Below, one piece after another: positions 7,407-14,659 of a DNA stretch of 27,274 nucleotides. Source of the stretch: Victivallaceae bacterium. Its GTDB lineage: Bacteria > Verrucomicrobiota > Lentisphaeria > Victivallales > Victivallaceae. Position 1 is the stretch's first letter; the number at the start of each line of letters is the position of its first letter. Location of the stretch: the NCBI GenBank assembly GCA_028698975.1, contig JAQVVK010000002.1, positions 1-27,274 on the forward strand, written 5' to 3'. The notes beneath the pieces are model-generated. The model worked only from the letters and a program-made list of their open reading frames with translations. It had not been told where the DNA came from and did no database searches. A program made the position numbers and the translations under genes.

Positions 7407-8966
7407 ATGTCAAAGCTTGAAAATGCCGGTATTGAAGGTTTTAATTTAGAGATCACATCTGGCGGCTTGCTCACCTCGTTGACGGAGGAGGGCACTGGGA
7501 TTTCTCCGCATACTCCGATTACGACTTCGGATTCCGAACTTATGAATACGGCTGGCAGCACCAATCCGGTGACTTACACCGGGATAGTCTCCTGTTTTAC
7601 CGACCGGCTGTTTTTCGCCGCCAAAGGTGAGGCGCTGGCCAATGCTGAAAAGATAGCTCTTTACGTCAATGACAACACTGCGGCAACCTTGTGCGGCGGT
7701 GCCTCCGGCGGCATCGTGAACGCCGATATTGAGATGAACGTGCTGTCGGGCGGTAAAGCCGATTTTATTTACGGCGGCGGCAAAAGCATAAATTCCGGCG
7801 CAACCGTGGTCAATGTTTTTTCCGGCGGCACGGTTCACAACGTTTACGGCGGAGCTTGTCTGCTTGAGAACGGGGCGGCCTCCGGGGCGGTCACACTTAA
7901 TCTCTCCGGGAGTGTCACCGGCTCCGCTTTCGGCGGCAACCGGGTGACTTCCGGCGCGACGGTTATGGCCGGCACTGTCGAGGTCAATGTGGCTTCCGGC
8001 GCCACGATAACCGGTTCAAGTTTTGTTTTCGGCGGCGGCTTTACTCTCGGCGGCGGCAATCAGGAGATCGCCCAGGTCAGCGTAAACTGGGATGGCGGCG
8101 AACAGACCGCCGGCGCATATTGCGGTCGAGGCGTGTCGGTGGCCGGTGTGGCCGGTACTGACGGCACGTTGACGGTCGTCAATGCCGAGGGTGCTTTCAA
8201 TGCCGGTGCCATAAATTATATCTATGGCGGAGCTTGGGCGCAAAACGGAGCGACCGCCACGGTGGAAAATGTTACGCTTAATCTAACCGGCGGTGATTAT
8301 GGCTTTGTTTACGGCGGCGGCATCGCGTTGGGGAGCAACTCTCACTCAACGGTTAAAAATGTTACGCTGTCTATTTCCGGAGATACCAAACTCAACGGCG
8401 TTTTTGCCGGAGGGATGAATTCCAATCTGGAAAAAACCATTTCAGACGGCGGCAACGCCACCGTGACGCTCAGCGGCAACGCCGTGGTTACGAAATTCGT
8501 AAACGGCGAGGGCGCAAATTGTTCGCTCGTACTCGATAATTTCAGCGGTTCGGTCGGCGGCGTTTCCGGGTTTGAAAGCGTGACGATAAAAGGCGCTACG
8601 GCTTTGTCGGACGATTTCCAGATGCTGGGCGATGCCGTTTCAACGTGGCGGTTTGACCTGACCGCGGCTGCAACCGGCACGCCCTTAATGCAGTGGGCGG
8701 CCAATTCGTACAACGAGTTTGCCGGAGATACCATCTATGTCGACTTTGACGATGAATCCACCGAAAGCTGGACTCTTATCTCAATGGCCGGAGCCCGGGC
8801 GGAAGATACGCTTTCTCTTGACAATGTGATTGTTAAGTTCAATGGCTCCAGCTTCTCGGAAAGTTGGGAGTTGGTTTGCAAAGAAAACGACAACGGCCGC
8901 TCGATTTTGCTGTCACGCAGGTCAACGGACACTCCTCCGATTGGAGAGGGCGGTGACGGTTTTTAA
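7407..8966 (+). CDS. Glycine-rich beta-solenoid repeat protein, adhesin/autotransporter-passenger-like
   Basis: A 519-residue acidic, Gly/Ser/Thr/Asn-rich protein. From about residue 95 to 340 it consists of degenerate repeats of 25-33 residues, each with a V.LN(L/V)SG strand and an aromatic-GGG/GGA turn: IYGGG 121, VYGGA 146, AFGGN 174, VFGGG 207, IYGGA 272, VYGGG 301, VFAGG 332. This is the look of a right-handed beta-helix such as an autotransporter passenger. Residues 400-505 form a different, non-repetitive strand-rich domain. No signal peptide is visible at the N terminus (MSKLENAGIEGF...), and there is no outer-membrane barrel, PEP-CTERM or LPXTG tail. A surface or extracellular role is inferred from the fold only. 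It is a lone gene, ending 3 bases from the convergent DUF4230-like gene. No exact family recognised. Confidence 0.75.
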   Translation: MSKLENAGIEGFNLEITSGGLLTSLTEEGTGISPHTPITTSDSELMNTAGSTNPVTYTGIVSCFTDRLFFAAKGEALANAEKIALYVNDNTAATLCGGASGGIVNADIEMNVLSGGKADFIYGGGKSINSGATVVNVFSGGTVHNVYGGACLLENGAASGAVTLNLSGSVTGSAFGGNRVTSGATVMAGTVEVNVASGATITGSSFVFGGGFTLGGGNQEIAQVSVNWDGGEQTAGAYCGRGVSVAGVAGTDGTLTVVNAEGAFNAGAINYIYGGAWAQNGATATVENVTLNLTGGDYGFVYGGGIALGSNSHSTVKNVTLSISGDTKLNGVFAGGMNSNLEKTISDGGNATVTLSGNAVVTKFVNGEGANCSLVLDNFSGSVGGVSGFESVTIKGATALSDDFQMLGDAVSTWRFDLTAAATGTPLMQWAANSYNEFAGDTIYVDFDDESTESWTLISMAGARAEDTLSLDNVIVKFNGSSFSESWELVCKENDNGRSILLSRRSTDTPPIGEGGDGF

Positions 8967-8969
8967 CCG

Positions 8970-9602
8970 TTAGCGTTGATCGAAGTAATCGCGCAGCGCG
9001 GCGGAGAAGTCGCCGCGTTTCCCTTGTACAAATTCGACCGGGCAGCCGTGCGATGCAAAAAATCCGCCGATGGTGTTTTTCAGCCCCTCGGTCAAGCGGT
9101 CGAAATCAAAAATATTCCGGGTTTCCAAGTCGGCGCACAGCGCGGCGTTGAATTTCGCCTGTCGGATTTTTTCGTCGGCGTTGCTCTTGGTCAATGCGGC
9201 GGCCGCCAGCGAATGGACTTCATAAAGAATGTCCGGCTCGCTCCAGCTCACCGAAAGCACCTTGGGCGCTGGCAGGGTGACGGTCACACGTCTTGTGTCC
9301 GCGTCGAATCTTATCGAATGCGCGGCATCAAGCTCGGTCAAATCGAAACCGGCTTTGATCGTCGCAATTTTTGAAACCACATACTCCCGGGCGGGGAAGT
9401 TTTCTTTCTCGTGTATGACCACTTTCCAGCACAACTCGCGGGTCGCCAACTCCGCCACCGGCAGGTCGCTCAACTTGACCATTCGGATATCGGTTTTGGA
9501 GCCGGTTAAACGACTTCCAAACCGAAATCCGGCATATCCACCCAGTGCCAGCAGCAGCACTGCCGCGGCCAGACGCAACCAGATTTTTACGCCTTGCCAC
9601 AT
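8970..9602 (-). CDS. DUF4230-like membrane-anchored protein
   Basis: A 210-residue protein with a single N-terminal membrane helix (about residues 8-25, followed by GFRFGSR) and a soluble domain predicted to face the periplasm. The domain pattern (strand-rich middle containing SDLPVAELATRELCWKVVI, the V.VTLP.P.VLS segment, and a helical C-terminal part with a conserved-looking FF.S.G tail) fits DUF4230, a family of unknown function. The ATG at 9602 is used because its A is shared with the TAA stop of the upstream 29-codon ORF (TAATG) and no Shine-Dalgarno is seen, so translation is probably coupled. An earlier in-frame ATG at 9632 would lie inside that ORF and has no ribosome binding site either. 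Last gene of the plsY-gpsA unit. Confidence 0.7.
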   Translation of the reverse strand: MWQGVKIWLRLAAAVLLLALGGYAGFRFGSRLTGSKTDIRMVKLSDLPVAELATRELCWKVVIHEKENFPAREYVVSKIATIKAGFDLTELDAAHSIRFDADTRRVTVTLPAPKVLSVSWSEPDILYEVHSLAAAALTKSNADEKIRQAKFNAALCADLETRNIFDFDRLTEGLKNTIGGFFASHGCPVEFVQGKRGDFSAALRDYFDQR

Positions 9603-9691
9603 TAGAACATCACACAGCAGCTTAGCCAACATGCCAAAGCCAGCACCGTCAACGCGACGGCGATTTTCAGCAGGTTGTGCGGCGTAGCCAT
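9602..9691 (-). CDS. 29-aa hydrophobic mini-protein between gpsA and the DUF4230-like gene
   Basis: A short ORF coding for MATPHNLLKI followed by one hydrophobic stretch and ending CWLSCCVMF (29 residues, three cysteines), which looks like a single-pass membrane peptide. It begins 2 bases after the gpsA stop codon with a well-placed GGAG 8 bases before its ATG, inside the end of gpsA. Its stop codon overlaps the start of the DUF4230-like gene by one base. The ribosome binding site, position and overlap support real translation. It may be a functional small membrane protein or a leader that couples translation of the next gene. The ALAC segment is not a good lipobox. No homologue recognised. 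Confidence 0.5.
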   Translation of the reverse strand: MATPHNLLKIAVALTVLALACWLSCCVMF

Positions 9692-9693
9692 TT

Positions 9694-10689
9694 TTACAGC
9701 TCCGGCTTGGCCGAACGCGACATCAGATTGCGTATGGCGTCGGTCACGTTGCGGTCTTCGTACAGCACCGAATATATTTCGTCGATGATCGGCGTTTCAA
9801 CTCCGGCGCGGCGAGCCAGCGTGTAAGCTCCTTTGGCGGTGGTGACGCCCTCGGCCACCACCATGCCCATATCATGCAGAATATCGGCCAGTTTGCGCCC
9901 TTTTCCCAGCTCCTCGCCGACGTGCCGGTTGCGGCTGTGACCGCTGGTGCAGGTGACGATCAGGTCGCCTATGCCGCTCAGACCGGAAAAGGTTTCGGTG
10001 CGGCCGCCCAATGCTTTGCCCAGCCGCGCCATTTCCGCGATGCCGCGGGTCATCATGGCCGCTTTGGGGTTGTCGCCAAGTTTCATGCCGTCAATGATGC
10101 CGGCGGCCAGCGCCATCACGTTTTTAAGCGCGCCGCCCAGCTCCACACCGATCACATCGTTTCCGGTATAGACCCGGAAGTTGTCGTTGAGCATGGCTTG
10201 CTGCACCAGCGCGGCATCGGCGGCGCAATGCGACGCGGCCACCACCGCAGTCGGCACCCGGCGCGAAACCTCCTCGGCGTGGCTGGGGCCCGACAACGCG
10301 ACGTAACGGGTTTTGCCCAGTTCCTGCTCGACCATTTCGCCGATGCGCAGCCAGCTGCCTACTTCGATCCCCTTGGCCACATCGACCAGCACCTGACCGG
10401 CGGGGTCGAAATGCGGTTTCAATTTCTCAAGCACGCTCCGCAGAAATTGCGTCGGCGTGGCGAGGATCAGTATATTTCGACCGGCGGCCGCCCGAGCCAT
10501 GTCCGGCTCAAATGTCAGCTCGTCCGGCAATTTTACCCCGGGGAGAAAACGGAAGTTCTCCCGTTTCGTTTTCATTTCGGCCAGATAATCGGGAAACGGC
10601 CCCCAGATCGTGACTTCGTGATGATTGTATACGAGGTTAATGGCGAGTGCGGTTCCCCACGCTCCGTCGCTCAAAACCGAGATCTTCAT
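9694..10689 (-). CDS. gpsA: Glycerol-3-phosphate dehydrogenase [NAD(P)+]
   Basis: Cytoplasmic enzyme that reduces dihydroxyacetone phosphate to sn-glycerol-3-phosphate, the backbone for phospholipids. The 331-residue protein has the N-terminal Rossmann segment ISVLSDGAWGTALA (residues 3-16), LVDVAKGIE with the catalytic-region lysine, ALSGPSHAEE and GVELGGALKNVMALAAG, all GpsA hallmarks. The first glycine of the usual GxGxWGTA dinucleotide motif is replaced by serine (SDGAWG). The start at 10689 has AAGGAGAGG upstream and overlaps the plsY stop (ATGA). Its product is the substrate used by PlsY, so the pairing makes a functional unit for phosphatidic acid synthesis. An open frame extends further upstream but runs through plsY and is not used. 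Confidence 0.95.
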   Translation of the reverse strand: MKISVLSDGAWGTALAINLVYNHHEVTIWGPFPDYLAEMKTKRENFRFLPGVKLPDELTFEPDMARAAAGRNILILATPTQFLRSVLEKLKPHFDPAGQVLVDVAKGIEVGSWLRIGEMVEQELGKTRYVALSGPSHAEEVSRRVPTAVVAASHCAADAALVQQAMLNDNFRVYTGNDVIGVELGGALKNVMALAAGIIDGMKLGDNPKAAMMTRGIAEMARLGKALGGRTETFSGLSGIGDLIVTCTSGHSRNRHVGEELGKGRKLADILHDMGMVVAEGVTTAKGAYTLARRAGVETPIIDEIYSVLYEDRNVTDAIRNLMSRSAKPEL

Positions 10690-11327
10690 TTTGTGGCCTC
10701 TCCTTGAGCCCGCTTGCGCTCGAACCGGTTTTCGGTGCCGTTGCACAGCCGGACTATGTTGGCTTTGTGGCGTATGATCGCCAGCAGCGAAATTATTACA
10801 AAAAATCCAATGGTCCACCACGAACGCGCATTGTCGCTGCCCCACCCGGTCAGGCGGCAGAGCGGCGCAAAAAACATGAGCGTCGCCGCCGCAACGATAC
10901 TGGCCAGTGATACATAACGACCGGCGAAAAAAACGATCACCCATACCGCCAACGCCACTACCAGCGGTATCGGCGCGAGCGCGAGCGCGACTCCGGCGGC
11001 GGTGGACACGCCCTTGCCGCCCTTGAATTTGAGGTAAACCGGAAACATGTGCCCGGCGATGGCGGCGGCTCCGGCAAAGATGGCCGCGTGCGGTTCGCCC
11101 GGGAAAAGCAGCGTGACGGCCAGTGTCGGGCTGAAGCCCTTAAAAAAATCCAGTGCAAAACAGCACTTTCCGGCAATCGCTCCCACCGTGCGGGTGACGT
11201 TGGTCGCCCCGATGTTGCAGCTGCCGACTTTGCGAATGTCAATGCCGTGCGCCTTGCCGATCAGAAATCCAAACGGAATCGCGCCTATTAAATAAGACAC
11301 CATGACGGCGATGATCTGATAAATCAT
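10686..11327 (-). CDS. plsY: Glycerol-3-phosphate acyltransferase PlsY
   Basis: Integral membrane acyltransferase that moves acyl groups from acyl-phosphate to glycerol-3-phosphate, the first step of phospholipid synthesis. The 213-residue protein has several hydrophobic helices and the three PlsY motifs: SYLIGAIPFG at the N terminus, GSCNIGATNV (36-45) and KFKGGKGVSTAAG (100-112). The start has AGGGG 8 bases upstream. It is the first gene of the unit plsY, gpsA, mini-ORF and DUF4230-like gene, and overlaps gpsA by 4 bases. The length is near the family norm of about 200 residues. Confidence 0.95.
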   Translation of the reverse strand: MIYQIIAVMVSYLIGAIPFGFLIGKAHGIDIRKVGSCNIGATNVTRTVGAIAGKCCFALDFFKGFSPTLAVTLLFPGEPHAAIFAGAAAIAGHMFPVYLKFKGGKGVSTAAGVALALAPIPLVVALAVWVIVFFAGRYVSLASIVAAATLMFFAPLCRLTGWGSDNARSWWTIGFFVIISLLAIIRHKANIVRLCNGTENRFERKRAQGEATK

Positions 11328-11352
11328 AAAAATTCCCCTGTGTCATACCTCG

Positions 11353-11403
11353 ATAACCGCTAATTTTTACCGTGCCGCTTGAAAGATCGGACGGAGCGGT
11401 TAT
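11353..11403. promoter_or_regulatory. Inverted repeat in a divergent promoter region (possible operator)
   Basis: ATAACCGCT (11353-11361) and AGCGGTTAT (11395-11403) are perfect 9-bp inverted arms separated by 33 bases between divergent plsY and the peptidase gene. The right arm overlaps the -10 box of the rightward promoter. A similar but imperfect pair brackets the promoter at 1858-1886. A regulator site is possible but unproven. Confidence 0.35.
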
Positions 11404-11406
11404 ATT
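11379..11406 (+). promoter_or_regulatory. Sigma70-type promoter of the M24 peptidase gene
   Basis: TTGAAA (11379-11384) and TATATT (11401-11406) each match 5 of 6 consensus bases with a 16-bp spacer. The predicted leader to the ATG at 11466 is about 53 nt. No equally good leftward promoter for plsY is obvious in the same 138-bp gap. Confidence 0.6.
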
Positions 11407-11465
11407 TACTCGTTTACATAATATGCTTCCTGCGGACTCTTTTTGCAAATGAAAGCGGGTGACAA

Positions 11466-12581
11466 ATGGGTAAAAATGCGCGTTTGATCGTCGCCTCCGG
11501 CGAAGAATGTTCTGACATGCGTTACGCGGCCGGCTTTTCCACGCCGGACGAATTTATCTGGTTCGCGGCCGGAGGTCACCGCGGCGTGGTGATGTCGCCT
11601 CTGGAATTCAATCGCGCGACCCGTCAGGCCGCTCCGGGGGTGACCGTGCATGCCGACGCGGAATTTTCGACGACCGGCAACCGGGTAGAGGAGATACTTG
11701 CTCTGGCGGCCAAGTTCGGCGCGGAAGGTTTTGAAGTGCCGGGCGATTTTCCTCTGGCATTGGCCGACCGTCTGCGGGTCGCCGGCATCGCCATCAACGC
11801 GGCCGACGGAGTGTTTTTTCCGGAACGGGAGTTCAAAAGCAAACTCGAAGTCTCCATGATCGTGCGGGCGCAGCGTATCGGCGAGGCGGGCTGCCGCCGC
11901 GCTTTTGATGTTTTGCGCGAAGCGACGGTGCGGGGCGACGGCGTGATCGTCTGGCGCGGCGCGGTGCTAACCAGCGAAATCCTGCGCGCCGAGATAGATG
12001 TCGAAATCGTACGCATGGGCGGCTTGCCTACCGGCACGATCTGTGCGGGCGGGGTACAGAGTTCGCAGCCCCACAACACCGGTTCCGGCATACTTATGGC
12101 CGATGCTCCGATCGTGATGGATATTTTTCCGCGTGCCGCCGATACCGGTTATTGGGGCGACTTGACCCGCACCGTGGTCAAAGGCAAGGCCCCGTCGCTG
12201 GTGAAGCGCGCCTATGACGCGGTGTTGTCCGCCCGCGAGCTGGGCAAGTCGCTGGTCGGGGTGGGCGCAAATCCGGGCGAGATACATCGGCGGGCGGCCA
12301 AAAGTCTGGAAAAAGCCGGTTTTTTGACCGGACGCGACGAACACGGCGATTACGGATTCTTTCACGGTCTGGGGCATGGCGTCGGGCTGGATATTCACGA
12401 GGCCCCGCGCCTCTCGCCCCGCAATTCGCAGCTGCTGCGCGGCGGCGAAGTGGTTACCGTGGAGCCGGGCGTCTATTACCCGGCGTGGGGCGGCATCAGG
12501 CTTGAAGACCTGATGTATGTCGCACCCGGCGGCGCGGCATTATGCCTTACCGAGCTTGAGGATTTTCTGGAGATACCGTAG
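11466..12581 (+). CDS. M24 family metallopeptidase (Xaa-Pro aminopeptidase-like)
   Basis: A 371-residue cytoplasmic peptidase of the pita-bread fold, probably removing N-terminal residues from peptides with proline in second position. An N-terminal creatinase-like domain (about 1-125) precedes the catalytic domain. The five metal ligands are visible: D219 (MDIFPRA), D232 (GYWGDLTRT), H304 (GLGHGVG), E333 (VEPGVYY) and E347 (RLED). The spacing D219-D232 is 13, against 11 in E. coli PepP, a short insertion that still keeps all ligands. Transcribed alone from its own promoter with a weak GGTGA ribosome binding site. Its last 35 bases overlap the end of the convergent glycosyltransferase gene. 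Substrate range is not determined. Confidence 0.88.
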   Translation: MGKNARLIVASGEECSDMRYAAGFSTPDEFIWFAAGGHRGVVMSPLEFNRATRQAAPGVTVHADAEFSTTGNRVEEILALAAKFGAEGFEVPGDFPLALADRLRVAGIAINAADGVFFPEREFKSKLEVSMIVRAQRIGEAGCRRAFDVLREATVRGDGVIVWRGAVLTSEILRAEIDVEIVRMGGLPTGTICAGGVQSSQPHNTGSGILMADAPIVMDIFPRAADTGYWGDLTRTVVKGKAPSLVKRAYDAVLSARELGKSLVGVGANPGEIHRRAAKSLEKAGFLTGRDEHGDYGFFHGLGHGVGLDIHEAPRLSPRNSQLLRGGEVVTVEPGVYYPAWGGIRLEDLMYVAPGGAALCLTELEDFLEIP

Positions 12582-13686
12582 AGGCGACCTTAAACGCTCC
12601 GGCGATGGCGGCGGCGTGTTTGGCCCAGCTGAACTCGGCGGCGCGACTTCTCCCTTTGTCGGCGAGTTCGGCCCGAAGTTCGGGTTCGCTCAACAATTTT
12701 TGCAGGGCGCGACTTATGTCATCGACGTCGGCCGGGTCAAACAGCAGCGCGGCTCCGCGCCCGATTTCCCCGAGAGACGACGCGTCGGCGGCGGCGCAGG
12801 GTACTCCGTAGTGCATCGCCTCGATGAGCGACAGGCCGAATCCCTCGAAGAACGATGGAAACACATAGGCGGTCGCCCCTTTGTAGGCTTCGGCCATTTC
12901 GTCGTTGCCGGTATAGCCGGTAAAGACGATGCGGTCGCGCGACGGCGACGACTCGGCATAGGCGTGGACTTTTTCGGCTCCGGACCAGTCGGAACCGGCC
13001 AGCGCGAGTTTATATTCCATTTGGAGTTCGACCGGCAGTTTTTCATACGCCTTGATGAGGTTGAGATGGTTCTTGCCGGGGTGCTCGATACGGGAAACGT
13101 AGAAAATGTATTTTCCCGGCGTCAGACCGTTTTTTTCGCACCAGTGCGACGGGGCGGCGGGAAACAACGTCAATCCGTTGTAGCAGACCGTGATCCGGCC
13201 GGGGGCGATGTGCCAGAACTTTACAAGATCGTCGGCGGTGGAGCGGCTGATCGCCAGCACTTTGTCGGCGTGCCGGGTGCAGACCGGCAGTATCCGCTTG
13301 ATGTAGAACATGCGAAACATATCGTATTTGCCGGTGATGTGATACTGCGAGAGATCGTGAATGACCGAGAGTACCGGCAGCGTTTTATAGGCGAAGCCGC
13401 GCCGGTTTCCGGCGGCGATCACCGCAAAATCGAATTTGCCCCCGCCCAGTTTGCCGGGCAGTATGAACAGATGATAGAGCATGGAGACCACCGCGTTGCG
13501 GCAGCAGCCGGGGAGCACGATGAACCTCTTTATTGGTATGCCGTCAAAGAACTTCTCCGCTCCCGGCTCCACGGCGAGCGTCAACTCGTGGCCGAGTGCG
13601 GCCAGCTCGCGCACCATGTTGCGCATGTAAACCGAAATGCCCGACTTGCCGTTGTCAAACGGCACACAAGATACGGCTATTTTCAT
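12547..13686 (-). CDS. GT4 family glycosyltransferase
   Basis: A GT-B fold retaining glycosyltransferase of 379 residues, likely adding a sugar from a nucleotide donor to a lipid-linked or polysaccharide acceptor at the inner face of the membrane. The N-terminal acceptor domain shows SGISVYMRNMVRELAALGHE (residues 15-34). The donor domain has IFYVSRIEHPGKN (about 194-206) and the EX7E motif in PSFFEGFGLSLIEAM with E281 and E289. It resembles mannosyl- or rhamnosyltransferases, but the donor cannot be told. It starts 4 bases after nadA ends, so it is co-transcribed with nadA although functionally unrelated. Its 3' end overlaps the convergent M24 gene by 35 bases. Confidence 0.88.
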   Translation of the reverse strand: MKIAVSCVPFDNGKSGISVYMRNMVRELAALGHELTLAVEPGAEKFFDGIPIKRFIVLPGCCRNAVVSMLYHLFILPGKLGGGKFDFAVIAAGNRRGFAYKTLPVLSVIHDLSQYHITGKYDMFRMFYIKRILPVCTRHADKVLAISRSTADDLVKFWHIAPGRITVCYNGLTLFPAAPSHWCEKNGLTPGKYIFYVSRIEHPGKNHLNLIKAYEKLPVELQMEYKLALAGSDWSGAEKVHAYAESSPSRDRIVFTGYTGNDEMAEAYKGATAYVFPSFFEGFGLSLIEAMHYGVPCAAADASSLGEIGRGAALLFDPADVDDISRALQKLLSEPELRAELADKGRSRAAEFSWAKHAAAIAGAFKVASTVSPENPQAR

Positions 13687-13690
13687 TGTC

Positions 13691-14590
13691 TCACTTGATT
13701 TCCAGCATGGCGCGAATGGGTTTGGCGGCGGCGGTCATCACTTCGGGCGGCAACTCGATCTGATTGGAGAGATCGCGCAGTACGGTATAAACCTGCTCCA
13801 GGGTTATTTTCTTCATGTCGGAGCATACCATGCACGGTTCAAGCGGGTAGAACTTTTTGCCGGGGTTCTCTTTTTGGAGGCGGTGCAAAATGCCCGACTC
13901 GGTGCCGATGATGAATTCCTTTTGGTCGGATTCACGGATGCCGCGCAAAATCCCCGCCGTGCTGAGCGCAAAATCGGCGGCTTCGACCACGTCGCGGCGG
14001 CACTCGGGGTGAACCAGCACCGGCGCCCCCGGGTGGAGTTTCCGGGCGGCTTCGATCATTGAAACGGTCACTTTGTCATGTACCGGGCAGCAGCCCGGCC
14101 ACAATTCAAAATCAAGGCCGAGTTTTTTATTGATGTTGCCGCCGAGGTTGCGGTCGGGCAGAAACATCACCGGGCGGCCCTTATATGCGGCGGCCACCTT
14201 TTCGGCGTTGCCGCTGGTACAGCAGATGTCTACCTCGGCCTTGACTTCGGCGGAGCTGTTGACGTAGGCGATGAGGACGGTGTCGGGGTGGAGTCGTTTA
14301 TACTCCCGCACCTGCGCGGCGTCGGCCATGTCGGCCATCGGGCAACCCGCGTCGGGGTCGGGCAGCAGCACCGTGGAGCCGGGCGAAAGCAGTTTGGCGG
14401 TTTCGGCCATGAATTTCACGCCGCAGCAGACGATAACCTTGGCGTTGGCTTGAGCGGCTTTGATGCTCAGTTCGAGTGAATCTCCGACAAAGTCGGCGAT
14501 GTCCTGCAAAGAACCCGCCACATAATTATGGGCGAGAATTACCGCTCCGCGTTCGGCTTTCAGGCGGCGGATCTCCGAAACAATATCCAT
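13691..14590 (-). CDS. nadA: Quinolinate synthase
   Basis: Iron-sulfur enzyme that condenses iminoaspartate with dihydroxyacetone phosphate to quinolinate in de novo NAD synthesis. The 299-residue protein has AHNYVAGSLQDIADFVGDSL (20-39), and the three cluster cysteines are placed at C83 (DAGCPMAD), C167 or C168 (WPGCCPVH) and C256 (PCMVCSDMKK), with the NSSAEVKA and GTESGILHRL signatures. The ATG at 14590 is chosen because GGAG lies at 14599-14602, 8 bases away; an in-frame TTG further up falls within a long hairpin. No nadB or nadC is nearby. It lies 69 bases beyond trpA on the same strand, and the intervening hairpin overlaps its ribosome binding site, so expression may be controlled there. 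Confidence 0.95.
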   Translation of the reverse strand: MDIVSEIRRLKAERGAVILAHNYVAGSLQDIADFVGDSLELSIKAAQANAKVIVCCGVKFMAETAKLLSPGSTVLLPDPDAGCPMADMADAAQVREYKRLHPDTVLIAYVNSSAEVKAEVDICCTSGNAEKVAAAYKGRPVMFLPDRNLGGNINKKLGLDFELWPGCCPVHDKVTVSMIEAARKLHPGAPVLVHPECRRDVVEAADFALSTAGILRGIRESDQKEFIIGTESGILHRLQKENPGKKFYPLEPCMVCSDMKKITLEQVYTVLRDLSNQIELPPEVMTAAAKPIRAMLEIK

Positions 14591-14600
14591 AATAAAAACT

Positions 14601-14653
14601 CCGGTGTGCAAATGTATTGTATAACCATTGTCATAAAATACACTTGCACCCGG
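14601..14653 (-). promoter_or_regulatory. Long RNA hairpin between trpA and nadA, overlapping the nadA ribosome binding site
   Basis: Arms 14601-14625 and 14630-14653 pair over 23 base pairs: 4 bp, a one-base bulge (14605), 13 bp, one mismatch (14619/14636), 6 bp and a 4-nt loop. The two non-Watson-Crick positions are G.U wobbles in minus-strand RNA but A.C mismatches in plus-strand RNA, so the structure suits the trp/nadA transcript. The last two G of the stem belong to the nadA GGAG. A T-rich run (14591-14598) follows. It could terminate the trp operon, mask the nadA start, or be an intergenic palindromic repeat. Confidence 0.65.
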
Positions 14654-14659
14654 TCTTTT

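Noticed and set aside
10690..10944. N-terminal extension of gpsA by about 85 residues
   Set aside because: The extension runs through plsY in another frame and lacks family similarity; the ATG at 10689 has a strong ribosome binding site and the correct Rossmann start.
12517..13698. Plus-strand open frame of almost 400 codons opposite the GT4 gene
   Set aside because: Mirror of the glycosyltransferase, which has an intact EX7E motif; the reverse product has no recognisable domain.
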